Shown piece by piece: positions 21,350 through 29,933 of a stretch of 30,000 bases of DNA. The stretch spans positions 1,297,526 to 1,327,525 of the forward strand of contig CM060323.1 in assembly GCA_030674155.1 (NCBI GenBank), given 5' to 3'. Position 1 is the stretch's first letter; every line of letters starts with the position of its first letter. The notes under the pieces were generated by a model. That model made no database searches. It was given only the letters and a program-made list of their open reading frames with translations, and was not told the origin of the DNA. The stretch is from Stramonita haemastoma. Taxonomy: Eukaryota; Mollusca; Gastropoda; Neogastropoda; Muricidae. The position numbers and the translations under genes are program-made.

Positions 21350-21350
<1 letters not shown>
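20946..21350. other. RTCA intron with short CT, CA, TG and GAT runs
   Basis: Mixed short dinucleotide runs (20972-21085) and a TGATGA run (21168-21190). No gene seen. Confidence 0.6.

Positions 21351-21411
<61 letters not shown>
21350..21411. repeat. (CA)n microsatellite
   Basis: About 60 bp of uninterrupted CA. Confidence 0.95.
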
Positions 21412-21412
<1 letters not shown>

Positions 21413-22185
21413 GAACCTGCAGTCAATAGAGCCACACAACCCGGCCCCTGAACAGCAAAGAACAACCTCATTCAAATACAGCAGAGCCAAGACCTTGCCA
21501 GAGCAGACCAGGCCAGTGACTGATTCAGGTGCACACTGCAGCAAAGCAACACACCTCCTCTATCATATCTCTCACCCCCTCTGCCCTGCAGACCTTGAAG
21601 GCCCTATCAGGCCCCTGAACACACGACGACCAAAACACCACCTGTGAACCCTACCTTGACACCACAGGAAAGGTGTAAACACCAACACAGTCAAGCTTCA
21701 CTGCTGTCTCGTAAACATATCCAATATGCATTCAGTCATTCTGTCAACTGTTATATTTCGACTGACGCTCAACTTGAGATGTTCAGGCATTGAGACTGTC
21801 AAGAATATTCTTAAGACTGACAATACGCTCTAGACCGCATGAAAGGTTTTTTGTTTGCTTTATCATCTTCAGGTTTTAAAATGCGATAGAAATTCAGCCC
21901 CCCCCCGACCACACAAACTGTATGCAAAACAACATCACAGAATCGACAGTTATTGCAGTGTTTACAGGCATACAGTCTCATGAGTTATACAGCAATAAGT
22001 TGAACACTTCAAGGACTTTAGCTGACACAGAAAAGTAAGAAATGATAGAAATCTAGGAAAAGATAAGAAAGGAAGGAGACAAGATGAAGGAAAAAGCATT
22101 CATAGCAAACACTGAAAGACAACAACAATAACAACGCACACACAAGCATGATTGCACACACATGTACACATACACACGCAAGCAT
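21412..22185. other. RTCA intron, unique sequence
   Basis: Includes a moderately GC-rich part (21420-21660) that lacks a protein match or good splice signals, then AT-rich sequence with a short C run at 21898-21906. Nothing recognised. Confidence 0.5.
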
Positions 22186-22231
22186 GCGTGCACACACACA
22201 CACACACATCACAAACACACACACACTCACA

Positions 22232-22282
<51 letters not shown>

Positions 22283-22303
22283 ACACACACACACACACAC
22301 ACA
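22186..22303. repeat. (CA)n microsatellite
   Basis: CA run with AT, AA, CT and CC interruptions. Confidence 0.95.
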
Positions 22304-22532
22304 GAGGCCTAAGTGCAAACAAAGAATCCACAAGGTGTTGTTGCACAATGCCAGCTTGAATCAATGTCAAAACCTATGAAGATCTGTGAGGACTGCATTC
22401 ACCCTGATCATTCTTAGGGGCACATGAGAACTGCTTTTACCGTTTCTTTTGAAGGGAGAGTGTCGTTTCTTTTTCTTCCTTTCTTCTTCGGCGAGAGCTC
22501 TGAGATTCATTTTCTTTTTTACATTTTACACC

Positions 22533-22936
22533 ACTTTATGTCACAGCAGATTTCTCTGAGTGAAATTCAGGCTGCTCTCCCTGGGGAGAGCATGTCGCCA
22601 CAAGTGCAGCGCTACCCATTATTTTTTTTCTCTTTTCCTGTCTGCAACTGTATATGTTTCCCTATCAGAGTGGCTTTTATCTACAGAATTTTGCCAAGGA
22701 CAACTCTCTTCTTGCTGTGGGTTCTTTCACGTGCGCTAAATAATTTTGAGTTACACACGGGACCTCTGGTTGTTGTCCCATCCAAAAGACTAGCACCCAG
22801 ACCACTACTCAGTTATAATCTAATGGATGGGGAAAAAGTTTTGGGCCCAAACGAGGTTCAAACCACCGCACACTTCCGCCCTGAACTTTTTGCTTTCTAG
22901 ATTGGCGTGTTACCTCTAGACCTCCAATCCACCAGT
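22533..22936 (-). mobile_element. Family C tRNA-derived SINE
   Basis: About 400 bp shared with 29505-29926: 'tgtcacagcagatttctctg', 'gtcgccacaagtgcagc', 'gactagcacccagaccac' and 'gttttgggcccaaac'. On the minus strand the head reads 'ggattggaggtctagaggt' (box A-like) with 'ggtttgaacctcg' (box B-like), so the element is transcribed from the right. The 158-residue plus-strand frame across it is not a gene. Confidence 0.8.
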
Positions 22937-23071
22937 GTTGAGATTTCTGCATATGCTGCAGTCTGTCCACTATCACAGTAACTGTATTCCATGTTGGGGG
23001 TGATGTAAATAGGACACTAGTGTTTATGCGTTTTTTTTTTTTTAAAATGCTATCATACTATTCTGATTGAT

Positions 23072-23172
23072 ACACAATGGCCTACTCTTCCAAAGGGTGC
23101 AACAGGCTTTAACGTGTGGGCAAGATGTTCTGTGTATGTTCAGACACAGAACCTCAGTTTATATAGTCTTAG
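23072..23172 (-). mobile_element. Family A SINE body, inverted (inner part of a split copy)
   Basis: Reverse complement contains 'actatataaactgagg', 'acatcttgcccacacgtt' and 'gtaggccattgtgta'. With 23415-23585 it makes one minus-strand copy split by the plus-strand copy between them. Confidence 0.7.
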
Positions 23173-23187
23173 CATATACTGAGCACA

Positions 23188-23410
23188 TCAGATGAGACTA
23201 TAAACCAAGGTCTCGTGTGCAAATGCACACAGATCATTTTGCGCACAATAAATTGGAAGAATAGGAAAATGTGTGCCGGTGGGAACGAATGGAAGTCTGT
23301 AAAACTGCATACACACGGGGACTGGATGTAAAAGAGCACACGACCGCTTATTCCATTATCCTCGAAATAGCAAATTAACAAATAAATAAAAGAAATGAAT
23401 AAAAATACAT
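23188..23410 (+). mobile_element. Family A SINE, 5'-truncated, inserted in another copy
   Basis: Starts at 'gatgagactataaacc', runs through 'gtgtgccggtgggaacg' and 'ggggactggatgtaaaa', and ends in 'attatcctcg' with an AAAT-type tail. Confidence 0.8.
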
Positions 23411-23414
23411 AAAT

Positions 23415-23585
23415 AGTCCCATCCAAAGGGCTTTCAGGGAATGGAGTCAGTACTGATGTTAACTAGTGAGAAGGGGGGGGGGGGTGGGGGTGAATTCCCC
23501 TCAAATGGGTGTCTCAGTGGTGACTCAAACCCCCTGCCATCAGATTGTGGGCTCAACTCTAACCATCTAGACTATCCCCCCCCCC
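23415..23585 (-). mobile_element. Family A SINE head, inverted
   Basis: Reverse complement has 'tagtctagatggttagag' (box A-like), 'gggtttgagtcacc' (box B-like) and 'acatcagtactgactcc'. C/G runs of 10 or more lie within it. Confidence 0.65.
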
Positions 23586-23804
23586 CCCCCCACCCCTCTT
23601 TTACCTCTATAATGTGAAGTCATGGGATTTTTTTTCTTTGTGATGGGTGATTTTTATGTGACAGGTGACAGTTATGTGATAGGTAGCCTTGGCCTTTTGT
23701 GTGACCATAACGTTTATGTGACCACTAACGATATTGTGTGACATGCGGTCTTTATGTGACAGAATGTGTCAGGCGATTCATGTGGCAGATGACTTGTGAC
23801 AGGA

Positions 23805-23857
23805 GTGTGGTGTGTGTGTGTGTGTGTGTGTGTGAGTGTGTGTGTGTGGTGTGTGTG

Positions 23858-23915
<58 letters not shown>

Positions 23916-23924
23916 TGTGTGTGT

Positions 23925-23957
<33 letters not shown>

Positions 23958-23960
23958 TCA
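23805..23960. repeat. (GT)n microsatellite
   Basis: About 155 bp of GT with GA and GG interruptions. Confidence 0.95.
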
Positions 23961-24375
23961 TGTAGTGTGTGTGCAGTGCATGTGCATGTGTGTGTATCTA
24001 CGTGTGTGCGTGCAAGTGTGTGAGTGTATCCATGTGTATGTATGTGTTGTAAACTGTCTTTGATTTTACCTCTGTGAACCTACATAAGAGTGTGGGGAGA
24101 TACTTGGGACATTTCCATTCAGGCGTCTTCCAGTTTTTCTCCTCATCGACACACAACCCCATAACACAGCACACAAATCCAGCATAACTAGTCCAGGGCC
24201 CAGTGCTAAAATTATCCCCTTCCTTTCACCAAGTCAAAGTGCGGTCAGTTTCTGCTATAGTCAGCACCAGCTGGGATAGGATGGACAGCAGCTGAGAGGA
24301 GGTGAAAGTGGGGGACACTGACTGACAGCTGGGATAACGTACACTCCAGGATCCTGGGAGAGGAGGCAGGGAACA
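23961..24375. other. RTCA intron, unique sequence
   Basis: Degenerate GT end, then ordinary sequence with a repeated 'agctgggata' (24270, 24331). No exon identified. Confidence 0.45.
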
Positions 24376-24379
24376 GGCA

Positions 24380-24615
24380 GACGCAACCCACTCAGTCTCA
24401 ACACCACCCTACTCTTATCCCTACAGTCTCAACACTCCACTGCCTTCCTTCTTCATCCACCACAGTCTCAACACTCCACTGCCTTCCTTCTCATCCACCC
24501 TCTCAAACTCCACTGCCTCTCTACCACCACAGTCTCAACACTCCACTGCCTTCCTTCTTCATCCACCACAGTCTCAACACTCCACTGCTTACTCCTTCTC
24601 AGGACATCTCAATCC
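24380..24615. repeat. Degenerate minisatellite, unit about 60 bp
   Basis: 'cagtctcaacactccactgc' recurs with 'cttccttcttcatccacca'; copies differ by many small deletions. Confidence 0.85.
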
Positions 24616-24693
24616 ACTGCCTTAACGCTCACAACGCTACAGCACTGCAACTACTGGCGTCTGTCCTATCAGGAAAAAGTGCTGCACTGCTCG

Positions 24694-24900
24694 TTAAAGC
24701 GCCTGACAAGCAGGCCCCACCATGCTCCAACTTTGGCATGGAGAAAAATTGTTACTTTGAAATCTTTTGGATTAAAAATAATGGCAGGAGAATGAAACCA
24801 CAAGAAGGCAGAAAATAAACAAGAAGGAGGAAGTGACAGGAAGAAAAGGAAACTGGCAGAAACAAAGAGAAGGAAAGAAATAGAGGAATTTCAGCAAGAT
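24694..24900 (+). mobile_element. Family D dispersed repeat, copy 2
   Basis: Co-linear with 19799-20015 (see that entry). It is followed by a G run and the minisatellite. Confidence 0.6.
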
Positions 24901-24974
24901 TCAGAAAGGGGGTGGGGGTGGGGGGGGGATGCATTCATCATACAGACAGATCCCCGGCATGCCCAGAGGAGTGT

Positions 24975-25985
24975 GATGAGGGGGGAGAGTGTGTGTGTGA
25001 GGGGAGAGTGTGTGTGAGGGAGAGTGTGTTTAGGGAGTGTGTTGAGGGAGAGAGTGTGGTTGAGGGAGTGGTGTGAGGAAGTGTTTTGAGGAGGAGAGGT
25101 GTGTGTGAGGAAGTGTGTGTGAGGAAGTGTGTTGAGGGAGGAGAGTGTGTGTGTGAGGAGGTGTGGTGAGGGAGTGTGTTTGAGGAGGAAGTGTGTGTGT
25201 GGGAGAGTGTGTGAGGAGAGTGTGTGTGAGGAGAGTGTGTTTAGGGAGGAGAGTTGTGTGTGAGGGAGAGTGTGGTGAGGGGAGGTGTGTGTGAGGAAGT
25301 GTGTTGAGGGGAGAGAGTGTGTGTGAGGAGAGTGTGTGTGAGGGGAGAGTGTGTTTGAGGAGAGTGTGTTTGAGGGAAGTGTGTGTGAGGAGGTGTGTGA
25401 GGGGAATGTGTGTGAGGGGAAGTGTGGTGAGGAGGAGAGTGTGTGTGAGGGAGTGTGTGTGAGGAAGTGTGTTTGAGGAAGTGTGTTGAGGAGAGTGTGT
25501 GTAGGGAAGTGTGTGGAGGAGAGGTGTTGAGGGAAGTGTGTTGAGGGGAGTGTGTTTGAGGGAGTGGTAGGAGAGTGTGTGGGAAGTTGTTGAGGGAGTT
25601 TGAGGAGGTGTGTTGAGGGGAGAGTGTGTTTGAGTGGGAGAGTGGTGAGGAGTGTTGAGGGGAGAGTGTGTTTGAGGGAGAGTGTGTTTGAGGGGAGAGT
25701 GGTTTGAGGGAGAGTGTGTTTGAGGGGAGAGTGGTTTGAGGGGAGAGTGTGTTTGAGGGGAGAGTGGTTTGAGGGGAGAGTGTGTTTGAGGGGAGAGTGT
25801 GTTTGAGGGGAGAGTGTGTTTGAGGGGAGAGTGTGTTTGAGGGGAGAGTAGTTTGAGGGGAAGTGTGTTGAGGGGAGAGTGTGTTTGAGGGGAGAGAGAT
25901 GTTTGAGGGGAGAGTGTTTGAGGGTGAGAGTGGTTTGAGGGCAGTGAGTTACGGTGGTTGAGGGAAGTGTTTTGAGGCAAGTGTA
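24975..25985. repeat. 19-bp minisatellite, indel-rich
   Basis: Unit GAGAGTGTGTTTGAGGGGA and variants over about 1 kb. It is regular at 25620-25910 and increasingly irregular to the left. The 376- and 316-residue minus-strand frames rich in His, Thr, Ser, Pro and Leu are products of this repeat. Confidence 0.95.
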
Positions 25986-26035
25986 AGAGGCAATGTCTTT
26001 TGAGATAGTAGATGAAGGCACAGTGTGCTTAACAT

Positions 26036-26068
26036 CGGCCTTTCAGGATAACATCAAGATAAGAGGAG
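26036..26068 (-). mobile_element. Short fragment of the 'caggataacatcaag' repeat
   Basis: Resembles 'cagggatgacatcaag' at 2431 and 'cagggataagatcaag' at 5042. It lies just inside the intron after the RTCA penultimate exon. Confidence 0.4.
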
Positions 26069-26077
26069 AGTGAGTTC

Positions 26078-26168
26078 CTGGGTGAGGAGTGGCCACGTAT
26101 GCTGTCTCGTGTGCAGAGATGGCCACACAGCACATGACTTTCCCTGGCCAGAGCCATCAGCAGGACAG
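26078..26168 (-). CDS. RTCA: RNA 3'-terminal phosphate cyclase, penultimate coding exon, indel-damaged
   Basis: After acceptor CTGTGTTCAG (AG at 26170-26169) the three frames together show 'LLMALAR', then 'SHVLCG', then 'SLHT'. These are the family's 'LIIFMALAxGxSRVxxGPxTLHTxTAIHVAE' landmarks in the right order. The 'LHT' should include the histidine that is adenylated in the bacterial enzyme (His309 of E. coli RtcA, by family knowledge). No single frame is open. The exon is 91 nt, whereas about 105 nt (35 codons) is expected from vertebrate RTCA, and the gaps look like several 1-3 nt deletions. It ends at CCCAG followed by GAACTC, which would be a normal GTAACTC donor with one T lost. The neighbouring exons are intact. 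Either the assembly is poorly corrected here or this copy is decaying. Confidence 0.72.
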
Positions 26169-26455
26169 CTGAACACAGAGACAGAGACAAGCCATAGACA
26201 GAGGTGCAGATGTACTGAAACACAGAGAGAGAGACAAGCCATAGACAGAGGTGCAGATGTACTGAAACACAAGAGAGAGACAAGCCATAGACAGAGGTGC
26301 AGATGTACTGAAACACAGAGAGAGAGACAAGCCATAGACAGAGGTGCAGATGTACTGAAACACAGAGAGAGAGACAAGCCATAGACAGAGGTGCAGATGT
26401 ACTGAAACACAGAGAGAGAGACAAGCCATAGACAGAGGTGCAGATGTACTGAAAC
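26169..26455 (-). repeat. 47-bp tandem array duplicating the RTCA 3' splice site
   Basis: Six units of 46-47 bp. On the minus strand each ends in a pyrimidine tract plus TGTTTCAG. Acceptor AG dinucleotides end at 26449, 26402, 26355, 26308, 26262, 26215 and 26169, the last being the one that abuts the exon. All three minus-strand frames are open across most of the array. Confidence 0.9.
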
Positions 26456-26457
26456 AC

Positions 26458-26810
26458 GGGGGGACAGGATAGCCTAGTGGTCAATTTGATGACCTGGGTT
26501 TGATTCCTGTTTGAGGGGATTTTTCCCTTTGAGTTAACATCAGTGCTGACTCCACTCTCCCCAAAAGTCCTTCAGATGAGACTATAAACTGAGGCTCTGT
26601 GTGTGAATGCACGCAAAACATCTTGTGCTCATGTTAAAACTCGTTCTGCATTTTGGAAAAGTAGGCCATTGTGTGCCGGTGGGAACAGATGACAAAATTT
26701 ACAAAACTGCACACACATAAGGACTGGATGTAAAAAAGCACATAAGTGCTTATTCCATTATCCTTGATATAAAAGAATAAATAAATAAATAAATGAATAA
26801 AATAAACACA
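26458..26810 (+). mobile_element. Family A tRNA-derived SINE, full-length reference copy
   Basis: About 350 bp. Box A-like TAGCCTAGTGG (26470-26480) and box B-like GGTTTGATTCC (26497-26507) form a tRNA-derived polymerase III head. The body has 'acatcagtgctgactccac', 'cagatgagactataaactg' and 'gtaggccattgtgtgccg'. The 3' end is 'gtgcttattccattatcc' with an (AAAT)n tail. At least eight other fragments in this window match it. Confidence 0.85.
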
Positions 26811-27700
26811 GACAAGCCCCTGACATAAGTGCAGAGACGCACTGACACACAGAGAAAAAAATCCTGAAAGGTTTTCATGCTGCTGGAAGATTTTTCAGGG
26901 CCCAAGAATTTTCACAATGCACACGGATTTTTCTGTTTACTGCACAAGGAGAGCTTAACCTCATAATTGCCAAGTGCAAGTGCACCCTATATGCTGGGCA
27001 TAAAATTCTTATGTACCACTGGCTATGTTCATGTCCCTAGTACTCAGAAATTACTGTAGGAATAATCCTGATATTCTGCCCAATGACAGTATATATATAT
27101 ATTATCATAGATTGCTTTCAGGCAAGTTCAAAGTAGTTAACGTGATATTTCACTACAAAAAAATATTTTAAAGAAATAAATGAAAATACACTTTCTTCAT
27201 CCCCACTGTCATTCTGAGTACCCCCCCCTCCCCCCCCTCCCCCATCTCAATAGCATCACACACAAGTTGAGGCAAAATCTGTAATTCTTTTTTCTTATCT
27301 TCAAAATCTCCTGATCTTTCAAGATCATTTTCATCACTGTCAGGCTCATCTAAAACCTCATTTGCCACTTCCTTAGATGTGTAAAGTCATTGATGCGTTC
27401 AATGAGAAGAGTCAGTCATTTTGAACAAGTACAGACCCAGCAGTCATGCAAATTAACACAAAATATGAGCTAAAAAACAAAAAAAAGATTGTTTCTGTCA
27501 TGTATTTGCGGCCAGATATTGCCAAGCAAAAGGAGAGTGTTGGAGTTCTTTCCCTTTACCTGTAGTCAAGGAAGCTGGCTTGTCTCTGTCAATTTGTCCC
27601 CCTGGAAATGTTCCGGGTTGTAGGCGTATGGAGTGCACAGTAATTTTAGTCCCGGAAAATTTCCGGGAAGGGGCAGTCAAGCGGTTAAATCTGTCCAGCA
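26811..27700. other. RTCA intron with possible DNA-transposon debris
   Basis: Mostly AT-rich unique sequence. A minus-strand frame (27368-27168) begins with an acidic segment, 'LDEPDSDENDLERSGDFED', of a kind seen near the N-terminus of some piggyBac-type proteins. A hairpin CCCGGAAA-A-TTTCCGGG lies at about 27651-27667, and a TTAA follows at 27684. These may belong to a decayed element, but the link is weak. Confidence 0.3.
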
Positions 27701-27702
27701 TT

Positions 27703-28088
27703 TTTACACTGCTCTATGATTTTACACTGCTCTATGATTTTACACTGCTCTATGATTTTACACTGCTCTATGATTTTACACTGCTCTATGATTGTACACT
27801 GCTCTATGATTTTACACTGCTCTATGATTTTACACTGCTCTATGATTTTACACTGTTTTACACTGCTCTATGATTTTACACTGCTCTATGATTTTACACT
27901 GCTCTATGATTTTACACTGCTCTATGATTTTACACTGTTTTACACTGCTCTATGATTTTACACTGCTCTATGATTTTACACTGCTCTATGATTTTACACT
28001 GCTCTATGATTTTACACTGCTCTATGATTTTACACTGTTTTACACTGCTCTATGATTTTACACTGCTCTATGATTTTACACTGCCCAA
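27703..28088 (+). repeat. 18-bp minisatellite with higher-order structure
   Basis: About 20 units of TTTTACACTGCTCTATGA. A shortened 10-bp unit (TTTTACACTG) interrupts near 27851, 27933 and 28033. Units are multiples of three, so frames stay open, but nothing suggests coding. Confidence 0.95.
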
Positions 28089-28330
28089 GAGTTTTACACA
28101 GCCTCAGGAGATTTGGTGTGTTCTGTGTTTAGATGCTTGTAGTCAGGTGCCTAGGTGTGTGAATGTGAGTGCATGCCGGCAAGGTCACATGTCTGTGTGT
28201 ATCTTTCTGCATGCATATACTCACAAAAGCATGTAGATGTGCATGCACATGCTGGCAATAAGTGTCACAGCATGTGTGAATGCTTGTACACATATGTTTG
28301 ACCCTATTGACTCATACATGTAAGCATGTG
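28089..28330. other. RTCA intron, unique sequence
   Basis: TG/CA-rich with scattered 'gcatg' and 'catg' motifs; no feature recognised. Confidence 0.4.
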
Positions 28331-28361
28331 CACATATCACTGAATATAACTTACCGTGCTA

Positions 28362-28668
28362 AATAAACCTAACAACAAAACTACACACAGCATGCACACA
28401 TAATTATCATCACTGGATATACACAGCCACGATCAATAAACCTAACAATGAAACTACACACAGCATGCACACATAATTATTATCACTGGATATACATAGC
28501 CATGATCAATAAACCTAACAACAAAACTACACACAGCATGCACACATAATTATCATCACTGGATATACACAGCCACGATCAATAAACCTAACAATGAAAC
28601 TACACACAGCATGCACACATAATTATTATCACTGGATATACATAGCCATGATCAATAAACCCAACAAT
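28362..28668. repeat. 73-bp satellite with alternating dimer (146-bp) structure
   Basis: Units of 73 bp start at GATCAATAAACC (28431, 28504, 28577, 28650), with a partial unit before. Odd and even units differ consistently ('cacagccacg' against 'catagccatg'), so the true period is 146 bp. Confidence 0.92.
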
Positions 28669-28861
28669 GAAACTACACAGACCTCTCCTCTCTTTCAACC
28701 CCACATTTCCTTTCCCCAACACACAGCCCTTCAAAGCCCACTACACAAAGCATCTTCTTTTCCAGCTTTTTCTCATCAAGTCACTTCTTGTAGTCAGTGC
28801 TATAATGGCTGCCTGTCAGCCAGACTGGCACATCACTCAGCTAGCACCCTCTCCTTCCTTC

Positions 28862-29341
28862 CCTCACCTGGTCCTGTAGATATTCATCCACACATCCCCT
28901 CCCTCCTTCCTTCCTTCCTTCCCTCACCTGGTCCTGTAGATATTCATCCACACATCCCCTCCTTCCTTCCTTCTCTCACCTGGTCCTGTAGATATTCATC
29001 CACACATCCCCTCCTTCCTTCCTTCCTTCCTTCTCTCACCTGGTCCTGTAGATAGTCATCCACACATCCCTCCTTCCTTCCTTCCTTCCTTCCTTCTCTC
29101 ACCTGGTCCTGTAGATATTCATCCACACATCCCCTCCTTCCTTCCTTCCTTCTCTCACCTGGTCCTGTAGATATTCATCCACACATCCCCTCCTTCCTTC
29201 CCTCACCTGGTCCTGTAGATATTCACCCACACAGCCCTCCTTCCTTCCTTCCCTCCTTCCTTCCCTCCTTCCTTCCTTCCCTCACCTGGTCCTGTAGATA
29301 TTCATCCACACATCCCCTCCTTCCTTCCTTCCTTCTCTCAC
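28862..29341 (-). repeat. Tandem array duplicating the RTCA exon end and 5' splice site
   Basis: Eight repeat units of 48-79 bp follow the genuine exon end. On the minus strand each repeats the last coding bases (encoding 'CVDEYLQDQ') and a donor CAG|GTGAG, then a variable GAAGG run. Donor GT dinucleotides fall, in plus coordinates, at 29340, 29284, 29205, 29157, 29101, 29038, 28978, 28926 and 28866. The first is the exon's own. Confidence 0.92.
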
Positions 29342-29436
29342 CTGGTCCTGTAGATATTCATCCACACATCCTCCATGCTGCAGATTCTTTATCAGCATGC
29401 GAGCGGCGTCCTCCCCCACTTTCTCTGCAGGTACCC
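29342..29436 (-). CDS. RTCA: RNA 3'-terminal phosphate cyclase, third-last coding exon
   Basis: Acceptor TATGTCAG (AG at 29438-29437), then two bases completing a glycine codon from the exon before, then 31 codons. These read '[18 protein letters not shown]' followed by '[13 protein letters not shown]', and end exactly at donor CAG|GTGAGAG. Animal RTCA has the same segment, with 'VGxxAAxxLLxxLxHGGxVDEYxQDQ' leading into 'LIIFMALA'. That next piece is found at 26168, so the order and phase agree. The frame is intact. The upstream exons, which carry most of the cyclase fold, lie beyond the window. The end of this exon is the seed of the tandem array at 28862-29341. Confidence 0.92.
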
Positions 29437-29504
29437 CTGACATACACACAGACACCAACACCAAGTTTGAAAACAGAAAACCCCAAACAAACAAATGTTC
29501 ATAT

Positions 29505-29926
29505 TTCATATCGCTTTATGTCACAGCAGATTTCTCTGCATGAAGTTCAGGCTGCTGTCCCCAGGGAGAGCAAGTCGCCACAAGTGCAGCACCTACCCAT
29601 TTTTTATCTTTCTTTTCCCTGTCTGTCACTATATTTGTTTTCCTATCAGAGGGCTTTTTGCTACAGAATGTTGCCAGGGACAACCCTCTTGTCTGCCGTG
29701 GGTTTTTTTTTTTTTTTTTTTTTTTACGTGTGCTTAATAATGATGTGTAACACATGGGATCTTGGTTTATCATCTCATCCGGAAGACTAGCACCCAGACC
29801 ACCACTCCTAGTCTAACGGATGTAAGAAAAGTTTTGGGCCCAAACAATATTCCAACCACCGCACACTCCAACCCGGACTTTTTGTTTTCGAGGCAGACGC
29901 TTCACCACTAGACCACCAATCCCAAA
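29505..29926 (-). mobile_element. Family C tRNA-derived SINE, second copy
   Basis: Minus-strand head 'ggattggtggtctagtggt' with 'gaagcgtctgcc' is a clear tRNA-like box A region. The body matches 22533-22936 throughout, with a T run of about 25 (29702-29726) inside it. Confidence 0.85.
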
Positions 29927-29933
29927 TTAATGT

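Noticed and set aside
22424..22900. 158-residue plus-strand frame with hydrophobic stretches
   Set aside because: Lies almost wholly inside the family C SINE; the second copy at 29505 has no conserved frame.
24891..26021. 376- and 316-residue minus-strand open frames rich in His, Thr, Ser, Pro and Leu
   Set aside because: They are translations of the 19-bp minisatellite; amino acid content follows the repeat and both overlapping frames are open.
28862..29341. CRISPR-like array of regularly spaced repeats
   Set aside because: Spacers are only variable GGAA/CCTT runs, and the repeat matches the end of an RTCA exon; this is a eukaryotic minisatellite.
29880..29926. tRNA gene on the minus strand
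   Set aside because: The tRNA-like head is followed by the family C SINE body, shared with another locus.
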